This document shows, piece after piece, positions 1-5,594 of a stretch of 5,601 nucleotides of DNA. The position numbers were made by a program, and so were the translations under genes. Below the pieces are notes generated by a model that saw only the letters and a list, made by a program, of their open reading frames with translations, made no database searches and was not told the DNA's origin. Each line of letters opens with the position of its first letter. Position 1 is the stretch's first letter. Origin of the DNA: an uncultured Dehalococcoidia bacterium (lineage in GTDB: Bacteria; Chloroflexota; Dehalococcoidia; Dehalococcoidales; UBA3254); contig CAITCX010000193.1 in the NCBI GenBank assembly GCA_903890885.1, forward strand, positions 1 to 5,601. Reading direction: 5' to 3'.

Positions 1-875
1 ACTATTCCATTCCCTACCAGCTTACCACCCATGAGTTCAACCAGCAAGTAAAGGGGCTATTAAAGAGCAACGGTATTTATATTACAAATTTGATAGACAA
101 ACTTCACAGCGGGAAATTTCTCAGGGCTTATGTGAATACCGTACAGCAGACCTTCTCTTATGTGTACCTCATTCCCGGAAGCACCACCTGGGAAGATGAC
201 AATCGATTGACCCATGTGATAGTTTGCTCAATGCAGCCGCTGTCTTCCACAGCGCTCAACGAGGCCAGCGCCCGCGCGGGTTTTGCTACCCCGGTCATTG
301 CGTCTGAAGACACCCTTACCTCCTGGCTCAAATCGCAAGACAATTTTTTCCTTACTGATGACTACGCCCCCGTAGATAATTTTGTAGCTGACCTCTATCT
401 TGAGCAGGCCCATTTGGTCGCGGTTAGAGTGCACTTCGATGCGGGCGTGGAACTGGTGAACCAGGGTAAATTTAAAGAGGCTATCGCTGAATTTGACCGG
501 GCAATCCAAGTCGATTCTAATTATACCCCAGCCTACAACAACCGGGGCCTGGCTTACTACAAGCTGCAGCAGTCTCAACTCGCTATTCAGGACTTCGGTG
601 AGGCAATCCGTCTCGACTCTAACTTTGCCATAGCCTATGATAACCGTGGCTTAGTGTATATTCAAATTGGCCAATATCAGCGTGCGGTCCAGGACTTCAC
701 TGAGGCAATCCGTATCGACTCTAACATTACCGATGCTTATGTTAATCGCGCCTTAGCCTACACACGTCTGAACATCGACACGAAAGCTCAGCAGGACTTC
801 GACCAGGCAGTAAAACTCGGGTATGATCCGGTCTCCTTGAAGGCAGCTATTGAGAAAGCCAAGAAAGAACGCTAG
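1..875 (+). CDS. Spermidine synthase-like protein with C-terminal TPR repeats (5' end outside window)
   Basis: The frame is open from base 3 to the TAG at 873-875 (290 visible codons), so the true start is upstream; a TTG at 90 is an internal Leu codon and should not be taken as the start. Visible residues 1-130 resemble the C-terminal part of the spermidine/spermine synthase (aminopropyltransferase) fold: 'SIPYQLTTHEF' near the edge, 'IDKLHSGKFLRAYVNT' and 'YVYLIPGS' after it, and the family's late 'LTDDYAPVDN' motif at about residues 117-126. Residues 141-276 form four consecutive 34-residue TPR units (pattern AY-NRG-AY...A-QDF-EAI-LDSN), which normally bind other proteins. In the family, this domain transfers an aminopropyl group from decarboxylated SAM, and many bacterial members carry N-terminal membrane segments. 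The SAM-binding half is not visible here, so activity and substrate are inferred. The family assignment is fairly secure; the TPR assignment is secure. Confidence 0.8.
   Translation, partial: YSIPYQLTTHEFNQQVKGLLKSNGIYITNLIDKLHSGKFLRAYVNTVQQTFSYVYLIPGSTTWEDDNRLTHVIVCSMQPLSSTALNEASARAGFATPVIASEDTLTSWLKSQDNFFLTDDYAPVDNFVADLYLEQAHLVAVRVHFDAGVELVNQGKFKEAIAEFDRAIQVDSNYTPAYNNRGLAYYKLQQSQLAIQDFGEAIRLDSNFAIAYDNRGLVYIQIGQYQRAVQDFTEAIRIDSNITDAYVNRALAYTRLNIDTKAQQDFDQAVKLGYDPVSLKAAIEKAKKER
423..830 (+). repeat. Four tandem 102-bp TPR-coding units
   Basis: The units lie at 423-524, 525-626, 627-728 and 729-830, each encoding 34 residues with no gap. Units 2 and 3 are still very similar as DNA: 588-623 and 690-725 match at 33 of 36 bases, exactly 102 bp apart. 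This points to recent duplication within the gene. Units 1 and 4 are more diverged. Confidence 0.85.
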
Positions 876-884
876 CGCTAAGCC

Positions 885-913
885 GCTGGCCTAATTCCAG
901 CTTCCCGTTTCTT
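885..913 (+). terminator. Weak possible terminator after the TPR gene
   Basis: GCTGG (885-889) can pair with CCAGC (897-901) across a 7-nt loop, ten bases after the stop codon, followed by a T-rich but interrupted tract. The stem has only 5 bp, so this is a weak candidate. No better terminator is visible between this gene and glgA. Confidence 0.25.
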
Positions 914-1194
914 TGATTTGAATCTCACCATTCAATACTCAAAGTCTGCAAATCATAATGATGATCAGGCAGCTTGTGAAAAACCTTACAGGCACGGCAA
1001 TTGCTGTGTCGAGCACAGCTTGAGTTACCACAGATATATAGGGTTGTATTTCATATCCCTGGTTATCTGAAAGGCGATCCTTTGAACCATGGGTGCTGGG
1101 TCTCTTCTCAGGCGCATTTGTTGTGTCATTTTATCCAGCTCTTAAAATAAGAATGGTTTCCTCTTTTGGGGAAAAGGCGGTGTAAAATCCCCTA
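914..1194. other. Intergenic stretch, no gene seen
   Basis: No credible coding frame lies here on either strand. It contains a perfect 6-bp inverted repeat, GCTGTG (1003-1008) with CACAGC (1014-1019), across a 5-nt spacer but without a T-tract. It also contains GGGGA (1168-1172) facing TCCCC (1188-1192), centred about 60 bases before glgA. Either could be an operator or a short RNA hairpin; neither matches a site I can name. Confidence 0.4.
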
Positions 1195-1202
1195 CATATA
1201 TA

Positions 1203-1208
1203 TATAAT
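1203..1208 (+). promoter_or_regulatory. Possible glgA promoter -10 element
   Basis: A perfect TATAAT sits within an alternating TA run, 31 bases before the glgA start. The best -35 match at normal spacing is poor (TGTAAA at 1181-1186, 16-bp spacer, 3 of 6 consensus bases), so the promoter would need an activator or the true -10 may differ (TAAAAT at 1183-1188 is an alternative). Transcription would begin near 1215, giving a leader of about 24 nt. Confidence 0.35.
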
Positions 1209-1218
1209 AGGAAAGGTA

Positions 1219-1242
1219 ATGACCGGAGGTTTGCAACATTGA
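1219..1242 (+). CDS. Possible 7-codon leader peptide overlapping the glgA start
   Basis: ATG at 1219 opens a frame reading MTGGLQH and ends at TGA 1240-1242. That TGA overlaps the glgA TTG start (1239-1241) in another frame. AGGA at 1209-1212 lies 6 bases before the ATG and could serve as its ribosome site. The frame covers the glgA Shine-Dalgarno sequence, so translating it would place a terminating ribosome on the glgA start. Such an arrangement can couple translation. Chance occurrence of so short a frame is quite possible. Confidence 0.25.
   Translation: MTGGLQH
1225..1229 (+). promoter_or_regulatory. Ribosome binding site of glgA
   Basis: GGAGG lies 9 bases before the TTG at 1239. It decides the start: the next residues, KILFVSSEV, are the normal N-terminus of bacterial glycogen synthases, and no in-frame ATG lies nearby. 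Confidence 0.8.
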
Positions 1243-2648
1243 AAATCCTTTTTGTTTCATCTGAAGTGGCTCCGCTGGCTAAAGTGGGCGGGTTGGCGGA
1301 TGTAGTGGGTTCATTGCCGCGCGCGTTGCGCTCGCTGGGCCATGACGTTCGCATTTTAATGCCCCAGTATGACGGCCTGGATGAGCGCTTTCCGCTGACG
1401 CCAGTTATTCCCGGCTATGCGCTGTCTTTCGAGCCCGAGACTGTCTCGTTAAATGTCACTACCGTCAAGGACGTCCCGGTCTACCTCCTGGAAAACCACC
1501 GCTATTTCGGGACCCGCGAGGTCTACCACAACGACCTGGAACGCTTCTATTTTTTCTCACGGGCTGTTTTCGAGATTCTGCCTGAGTGGGACTTTCAGCC
1601 GGATATCGTGCACTGCCACGATTGGCTGACGGCCCTGCTGGTGCTGTGGCAAAAGAAAGCCGGGCAGCCTTATAAACACGTCTTCTCCATTCACAACCTG
1701 GCTTACCAGGGTTTCTTTGACGCAAACTTCAAGTATTTTCCCGAACTGACCAGGGACTGGGATGGCAGTCCGCCCGGCACTCCCCCCGTCCCCTTCACTT
1801 ATATGAGCCAGGCTGTCCTGCGGGCAGACCTGGTCACTACCGTGAGTCCGACTTACGCGCGGGAGATCACTACCCCGGAGTTAGGCGTAGGGCTGGACAC
1901 TCTGCTGAGGTTCCGCAATGACAGCCTGCTGGGTATAGTCAACGGCCTGGATCAACAGGATTGGAACCCCCAGATCGACCCCTTAATTCCGCTTAACTAC
2001 TCCGCCGCCGACCTGCATAACAGGCGGTATAATAAAATCGCTCTGCAGCGGGTCAGCGGACTGCCGGTTGACAGCCAGATACCCCTGATAGGCATGGTAC
2101 AGCGACTGGATGAACAAAAAGGACTGGACATACTGGGACCAGGCCTGGACAGGCTTCTCAACGAGAGCAACGCTCAAATTGTGATTTTGGGCAGGGGCCA
2201 GGACAATTATGAAAAATTGCTGAGGGATGTAACCGAACGTTATCCGCGCCAGGCGGCGGGCATTGTGGCCTTTGAGGAACCCCTGGCCCGCCTGATCTAT
2301 GCCGGCTGTGATATTTTTCTGATGCCCTCCCGCTTCGAACCCTGCGGGTTGGGACAGCTGATCGCCATGCGCTACGGCGCGATCCCCGTGGTGCGCCACA
2401 CCGGCGGACTGGTGGATACGGTACCTGCTTTCAACGCGGACCTTACGCGGGGAGCTGGCTTTGTTTTTCATGAGTATGCAAGCGGCACACTGGTAGACAG
2501 CGTCCTCCAGGCCGTTTCCATGTACAAAAACCAGGCCCTCTGGCAGGCTGCCGTGGCAAGGGTAATGGGCCTCGATTATTCCTGGAGTGTTTCCGCGCGT
2601 TTATACGAAAAAGCCTATCAGCGGGTACTGAACGGCAACGCACATTGA
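1239..2648 (+). CDS. glgA: Glycogen synthase (ADP-glucose, GT5 family)
   Basis: This cytoplasmic enzyme adds glucose from ADP-glucose to growing alpha-1,4-glucan chains (glycogen synthesis, EC 2.4.1.21). At 469 residues it is full length for the family. Visible family motifs, in order: KVGGLADV at residues 15-22, where the Lys contacts the nucleotide sugar; HCHDW at 125-129; IHNLAYQG at 151-158; VSPTYAREI at 202-210; GIVNGLDQQDWNP at 232-244; QRLDEQKGLD at 288-297, with the conserved Arg289 and Lys294 of the active site; EPCGLGQL at 367-374, with the conserved Glu367; and HTGGLVDTV at 387-395. Both Rossmann-like halves of a GT-B enzyme are therefore present. The start is TTG with a GGAGG site. 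No other glycogen gene is adjacent, and no terminator is seen before the tRNA-Gly promoter, which overlaps the stop codon. Substrate preference for ADP- over UDP-glucose follows from the family. Confidence 0.95.
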   Translation: MKILFVSSEVAPLAKVGGLADVVGSLPRALRSLGHDVRILMPQYDGLDERFPLTPVIPGYALSFEPETVSLNVTTVKDVPVYLLENHRYFGTREVYHNDLERFYFFSRAVFEILPEWDFQPDIVHCHDWLTALLVLWQKKAGQPYKHVFSIHNLAYQGFFDANFKYFPELTRDWDGSPPGTPPVPFTYMSQAVLRADLVTTVSPTYAREITTPELGVGLDTLLRFRNDSLLGIVNGLDQQDWNPQIDPLIPLNYSAADLHNRRYNKIALQRVSGLPVDSQIPLIGMVQRLDEQKGLDILGPGLDRLLNESNAQIVILGRGQDNYEKLLRDVTERYPRQAAGIVAFEEPLARLIYAGCDIFLMPSRFEPCGLGQLIAMRYGAIPVVRHTGGLVDTVPAFNADLTRGAGFVFHEYASGTLVDSVLQAVSMYKNQALWQAAVARVMGLDYSWSVSARLYEKAYQRVLNGNAH

Positions 2649-2674
2649 CTGGGAGACATAATAAAGGGTAAAAT
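2645..2674 (+). promoter_or_regulatory. Promoter of tRNA-Gly, overlapping the glgA stop
   Basis: TTGACT (2645-2650) and TAAAAT (2669-2674) are separated by 18 bp, each one mismatch from the sigma-70 consensus. Transcription would begin near 2681, about 19 bases before the mature tRNA. The -35 box contains the TGA stop codon of glgA (2646-2648). Confidence 0.6.
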
Positions 2675-2699
2675 ACTAAATAATCATTGATAATAGCTT

Positions 2700-2774
<75 letters not shown>

Positions 2775-2829
2775 CCTCTTTCAACTGGCAAGCTTCTCTT
2801 TCGGGCTTCATCAACCTCTAAACGGTATA

Positions 2830-2913
2830 GATTGCGGTGGCAATCGCGGAAATTGTTTAAAGTGTGGGTTAGGGGATACCCAGGGACTACCCAATACAAA
2901 ACACAATTCCGCG
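2830..2913 (+). other. Hairpin pair between the two tRNA genes
   Basis: A perfect small stem, GATTGC (2830-2835) with GCAATC (2840-2845), abuts a long imperfect inverted repeat spanning 2845-2913. In the long one, 2845-2851 and 2853-2856 pair with 2903-2913 (11 bp, one bulged A at 2852). After an internal loop, 2862-2865 pair with 2894-2897 and 2866-2869 with 2889-2892. The apex can form GGG/CCC around ATA. No T-tract follows on either strand, so it is not a standard terminator. It could be a structured RNA, a processing site between tRNAs, or the remains of a small palindromic repeat element. Confidence 0.45.
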
Positions 2914-2980
2914 CTTTCCCGCGAGGACGCTTCAAACGCCACAACGCTTCTAACCGATATTCATTTTGTTTCCAGGCAAA

Positions 2981-3010
2981 TTGACTGCCCGCACTCCAAT
3001 ATGGTATAAA
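2981..3010 (+). promoter_or_regulatory. Promoter of tRNA-Met
   Basis: TTGACT (2981-2986) and TATAAA (3005-3010) are separated by 18 bp, and TG at 3002-3003 gives an extended -10. Transcription would begin near 3017, only a few bases before the mature 5' end at 3020. The -35 box and spacer match the tRNA-Gly promoter. Confidence 0.75.
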
Positions 3011-3019
3011 ATATAGGAC

Positions 3020-3094
3020 GGCAACGTAGCTCAGTGGTAGAGCAGGGGACTCATAAGCCCTTGGTCAGTGGTCCAAATCCACTCGTTGCCACCA
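3020..3094 (+). tRNA. tRNA-Met (anticodon CAU), elongator type
   Basis: The acceptor GGCAACG (3020-3026) pairs fully with CGTTGCC (3084-3090). The D arm is GCTC/GAGC with loop AGTGGTA. The anticodon loop CTCATAA (3050-3056) has CAT at 3052-3054. The T stem is AGTGG/CCACT, the discriminator is A3091 and CCA is encoded. The fully paired first acceptor base pair excludes an initiator tRNA. A tRNA-Ile2, whose CAU is modified to lysidine to read AUA, cannot be fully excluded from the anticodon alone. Two oddities: the T loop is TCCAAAT rather than TTCAAAT, giving C at position 55, and the anticodon stem ends in an A-G mismatch (A3049, G3057). Confidence 0.92.
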
Positions 3095-3202
3095 TTTTAC
3101 TTTCATACTTTAAATATTCCTCACAATTTTCCGCCGTACTCACCAGGATTTTTTTCTTTTCACACGGGATGAGGCTTACTTGTCTATATTTTCCTGCTGA
3201 TT

Positions 3203-3325
3203 GTGGTTCTGACAGGAGCGTTTGAGGCGGTGATAACAGGTCTAAAACAGTTGGTGCCTTTAAACTGGCCAACCCTGGCTGCGGAAAATATTCCCATGGC
3301 TATCTCGAATTTTCGTAGAAAATAA
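3203..3325 (+). pseudogene. Short hydrophobic reading frame, possible small membrane protein or gene remnant
   Basis: The frame is open from 3173 (after a TGA at 3170-3172) to TAA at 3323-3325. It reads as a hydrophobic helix (about VYIFLLIVVLTGAFEAVI) followed by a polar tail ending NFRRK, a plausible membrane-protein C-terminus. The only standard start in frame near its beginning is GTG 3203, which gives 40 residues, cuts into the hydrophobic segment and has no ribosome site. The stop codon directly abuts the terminator hairpin at 3326, as expected for a real gene end. I do not recognise the protein. It may be the tail of a gene that lost its 5' part, or an unusual small protein, or chance. 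Confidence 0.3.
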
Positions 3326-3370
3326 AGACCGCCGCTTCACCCGACTGGCGAAACGGCGGTCTGACTTTTT
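3326..3370. terminator. Strong hairpin terminator, probably bidirectional
   Basis: AGACCGCCG (3326-3334) pairs perfectly with CGGCGGTCT (3354-3362). The stem continues inward with TTC/GAA and CC/GG around a CGACT loop, interrupted by mismatches. On the + strand GAC and five T follow (3366-3370). On the - strand the stem is followed by TTTATTTTC (complement of 3317-3325). It lies about 57 bases beyond the stop of the - strand lipoprotein gene, which it most likely terminates, and can also end + strand transcripts coming from the tRNA-Met side. Confidence 0.88.
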
Positions 3371-3418
3371 ACCTGTCTTTTGATCTCTCAGACTACACTA
3401 AGATCAGAAAACCGGACG

Positions 3419-5263
3419 TCAATTGTAGGTGAAGCCGCTCGTCTTTGTTCCTGCGCCTCCACCAGTGGTAATTACCACATCCACGGCTCCCGCCGCGTGT
3501 GCTGGAGTAGTACATTGATACGAAGGCGGGTCTCCAACCTGGCTGATGGCCGTGGCGGCAACGCCGCCAAAGGTCACCGTTCCTATTCCACCGCCGAGTC
3601 CGTTTCCGGAGATGGTAACAACAGTGCCGCCGGCTGCCGGACCAGAACTGGGTGAAATAGCAGTAATTGAAGGAGCAGGGGCTGCTCCTCCACCGCCTGC
3701 TGCGGGTGCGCTGGGCTTAGGCTGAGCCGCACTGGCTGAAGTCTGGGCACCACTGGCTGCAGGTGCTGCAGGTGGGGCAGGCTTGGCTTGTGGAGCTGAA
3801 GGTAAATGCCAAGCTGGTTGCGTTCCATCTTTCCCAACAGCAACTTCCTGATCTACTTTTTGCGCATCTCGGCGTATAACACGGAAGCCGCACTGGGCCC
3901 AGGTGAAATCATCTGGATTTCCGAGATAATAGGCCGGGTCTCGGTTCGAAAGGCGGCCATGCCCGTTGTCTACACCGTTGAATTTATCGGGGTCACCGTT
4001 AAACCACACTCCACCTCTCAAACCCCGGTAAAACAACCCATCGGGCATCGAACTGGCTTTGGCAAACTCAGGGCCGGGCGGGTCAGCAAGGGGACATTCG
4101 CCGTAGTATTCATTACGATACCAGTCATTACTCCACTGCCAGACGTTCCCGGACATATCATAAATACCCCAGGGATTAGCGCCGTTGCCGGTCTGATAGG
4201 TTTCCATAGAGCCGGGCCAGTTATAATCAGACTTCTTTTTCAAAGTGCCGTCATAGAATCCATTGGGAGTGGTATTAGGCGCCGGGCCAGTCTCCCACGG
4301 GTCGCCCGATTTTGGCCAGTTAGCGTAGGTCTTATCGGCTACTGTGCCCCAGGGATAATTGGTGTAAGGATTGTACTGACCGCCGCGTCCGGCATATTCC
4401 CACTCAGCTTCAGTAGGCAGGCGGTAGCCATTCCGGTTCAGGTAAGTACCCCAGCCGTTCTGATCATAGCAATTCTGGTAGCCTTCTTTCTGGCTGAGCC
4501 AGTTGCAGTATGCCGCTGCTCCATACCAAGTCACCCCGGTAACCGGATGATTTTCGCGGTTTTCCACCACAGCGAACTTGCTGCCGTCCCAGCTAATCGG
4601 GCTGTATTTATAAGCAGTACGGCTTAAAAAGAGCATATCTTTATTGCCGCTGGTCAGGAAAACTAATCCAGCATCAACTTTAAGATAACCCTTTGGGCTG
4701 CCGACTACCAGGTATTGTCCTGGACCAACGGTGATTTGTTTCTGGGCCAGCGCATCATTCAAATAATCACAATATTGCTTATTTGAAATATCATAATTGC
4801 CTATATTAAATGCGCTTATGCTGAGAATCCGTCTAACATTTTCATCGGAAGGATGTTTGGGATCATCAAATTCGAAGTGGTCCCCTCTGTCGAATGAACC
4901 GGCGGGAATTGAAACCATCTTATATCCCGCTGGAACCGGTTGAGGTGATCCAGAAGGTGCCGCAGGTGTGGATTGGGTGGGGAGTGCCGCCGCAGTTGAG
5001 GTTGCCGGCGGTGCACCCGAAGGTTTGGCGGTGGCACTGGAGGATGGTGCTGCTGTGGAAGCGGTAGAAGGAACAGCAGCCGCAGGTGACGACGTCGATG
5101 TCGGTGGCTTGGCGGCTGTTGTCGACGTGCTGGTTGTGCTGCTGCAGCCAGTCATTATCATGGTGGCTATCACCACCACACTCAAAAGCGCCAAAATCGT
5201 TTGGCGGCTCAGGCCCGCTTGCCGGGCTTTCTTCATGAATACCCTGATCAGTTTTCTACCCAT
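3419..5263 (-). CDS. Secreted lipoprotein with FGE-sulfatase-like domain and C-terminal IPT/TIG domain
   Basis: This 614-residue protein starts at the ATG with GGAGGT 9 bases upstream. Residues 1-40 form a lipoprotein signal: basic N-region, hydrophobic core TILALLSVVVIATMIM, and lipobox MTGC with Cys40. Residues 41-111 are a Ser/Thr/Pro/Ala stalk. Residues 113-465 are an FGE-sulfatase (SUMF1-type, C-type-lectin fold) domain. Its hallmarks are MVSIPAGSF (116-124), HPVTGVTWYGAAAYCNWLS (239-257), GYRLPTEAEWEYAGRGG (279-295), WGIYDMSGNVWQW (365-377), RGGVW (416-420) and CGFRVIRR (458-465). A second Pro/Ala linker (about 485-530) leads to an IPT/TIG immunoglobulin-like domain (531-614; ITAISPSSGPAAGGTVVTISG). 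In true formylglycine-generating enzymes a Cys pair lies between RGG and GFR; here that stretch has none, so oxidation of sulfatases is unlikely and a ligand-binding or structural role at the cell surface is inferred. The function is unknown. Confidence 0.9.
   Translation of the reverse strand: MGRKLIRVFMKKARQAGLSRQTILALLSVVVIATMIMTGCSSTTSTSTTAAKPPTSTSSPAAAVPSTASTAAPSSSATAKPSGAPPATSTAAALPTQSTPAAPSGSPQPVPAGYKMVSIPAGSFDRGDHFEFDDPKHPSDENVRRILSISAFNIGNYDISNKQYCDYLNDALAQKQITVGPGQYLVVGSPKGYLKVDAGLVFLTSGNKDMLFLSRTAYKYSPISWDGSKFAVVENRENHPVTGVTWYGAAAYCNWLSQKEGYQNCYDQNGWGTYLNRNGYRLPTEAEWEYAGRGGQYNPYTNYPWGTVADKTYANWPKSGDPWETGPAPNTTPNGFYDGTLKKKSDYNWPGSMETYQTGNGANPWGIYDMSGNVWQWSNDWYRNEYYGECPLADPPGPEFAKASSMPDGLFYRGLRGGVWFNGDPDKFNGVDNGHGRLSNRDPAYYLGNPDDFTWAQCGFRVIRRDAQKVDQEVAVGKDGTQPAWHLPSAPQAKPAPPAAPAASGAQTSASAAQPKPSAPAAGGGGAAPAPSITAISPSSGPAAGGTVVTISGNGLGGGIGTVTFGGVAATAISQVGDPPSYQCTTPAHAAGAVDVVITTGGGAGTKTSGFTYN
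4934..5143 (-). repeat. Low-complexity Ser/Thr/Pro/Ala stalk-coding region
   Basis: About 70 codons just after the lipobox Cys encode almost only Ser, Thr, Pro and Ala, with a few Lys, Gly and Gln. This is typical of a flexible linker that holds a domain away from the membrane or cell wall, and possibly O-glycosylated (inference). A shorter Pro/Ala/Gly-rich linker with the same flavour lies at about 3674-3811, before the TIG domain. Confidence 0.75.
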
Positions 5264-5272
5264 AAAATTTCT

Positions 5273-5278
5273 ACCTCC
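5273..5278 (-). promoter_or_regulatory. Ribosome binding site of the lipoprotein gene
   Basis: GGAGGT on the - strand lies 9 bases before the ATG at 5263. It favours this start over the second in-frame ATG (codon 10), which has no comparable site. Confidence 0.8.
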
Positions 5279-5296
5279 CTATTTTACATCTCTGAA

Positions 5297-5326
5297 ATTA
5301 TACTCTGAATGTTTTACCTGTTGCCA
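5297..5326 (-). promoter_or_regulatory. Probable proximal promoter of the lipoprotein gene
   Basis: On the - strand a perfect TATAAT (5302 to 5297) lies 33 bases before the start codon. The -35 region at 18-bp spacing is weak (TGGCAA, 5326 to 5321, 3 of 6). Transcription would begin near 5290. The weak -35 suggests help from a regulator. Confidence 0.45.
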
Positions 5327-5330
5327 GCTA

Positions 5331-5397
5331 ACAATTAGCAGATTTGAATATTTGCTTGGGTATCGCATAATTTTACCCAATTTATTTACAATTAGCA
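5331..5397. promoter_or_regulatory. Operator-like dyad flanked by direct repeats, with a second possible leftward promoter
   Basis: TTGGGTA (5356-5362) and TACCCAA (5374-5380) form a perfect 7-bp inverted repeat with an 11-bp spacer. It is flanked by two copies of ACAATTAGCA (5331-5340 and 5388-5397). On the - strand, TTGCTA (5398 to 5393) and TAAAAT (5375 to 5370) are 17 bp apart and could be a distal promoter of the lipoprotein gene, with the dyad covering its -10. A regulator bound here could control that promoter. The regulator is unknown. Confidence 0.4.
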
Positions 5398-5500
5398 AAA
5401 TACCAGTGAACACCATTTTATGCATAGCCGTTTTTAGGCCCTAATACATCTTTCATGAGTTTGAAATACCCGCCTGCTCTAGAACCGGTATTGTAATATG

Positions 5501-5560
5501 TTTTTACCATTTTTTTACCAGATTGTAACCTTTCAGTCTTTTTGTTAACCTTTTTTTACT
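5501..5560 (+). promoter_or_regulatory. Helically phased TTTTTACC-type direct repeats
   Basis: Related octamers end at 5508 (TTTTTACC), 5519 (TTTTTACC), 5530 (TTGTAACC), 5550 (TGTTAACC) and 5560 (TTTTTACT), with steps of 11, 11, 20 and 10 bp, so all face the same side of the helix. Tandem sites at 11-bp steps are typical of OmpR/PhoB-family response regulators. They lie just before TATAGT (5576-5581), a possible -10 of a rightward gene, where no good -35 is seen. The regulator identity is inference; T-rich sequence can produce such matches by chance. Confidence 0.4.
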
Positions 5561-5594
5561 TTCGAAATGTTAGTATATAGTTGTAGATAACTTA

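Noticed and set aside
90..92. TTG as the start of the TPR-containing protein.
   Set aside because: The same frame continues upstream without a stop to the window edge and encodes conserved spermidine-synthase-like sequence; there is no good ribosome site before 90.
3034..3272. Frames overlapping tRNA-Met on both strands (beginning MVEQGTHKPL on +, ending MVATSGFGPLTKGL on -).
   Set aside because: They translate the tRNA and its flank; no ribosome site or protein-like composition outside the tRNA.
3875..4020. The C-terminal part of the FGE-like domain (RGGVW to CGFRV) as a variable region of a diversity-generating retroelement, since such elements often target this fold.
   Set aside because: No reverse transcriptase or template repeat is visible, the domain is followed by another linker and TIG domain rather than ending the protein, and the region has no second copy in the window. 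A genome search for a near-identical A-rich repeat would settle it.
3806..4627. A 273-codon + strand frame opposite the lipoprotein gene.
   Set aside because: It is the antisense shadow of the FGE-like domain. The - strand frame carries clear domain motifs, a signal peptide and a ribosome site, and this one has none.
5419..5426. TATGCATA palindrome in the right intergenic region.
   Set aside because: An 8-bp palindrome of common A+T-rich bases is expected by chance and shows no repeat or placement relative to a promoter.
4968..5444. A + strand frame rich in Ala/Val/Gly opposite the lipoprotein stalk.
   Set aside because: Its composition is just the complement of the Ser/Thr/Pro/Ala codons, and it runs through the lipoprotein promoter region.
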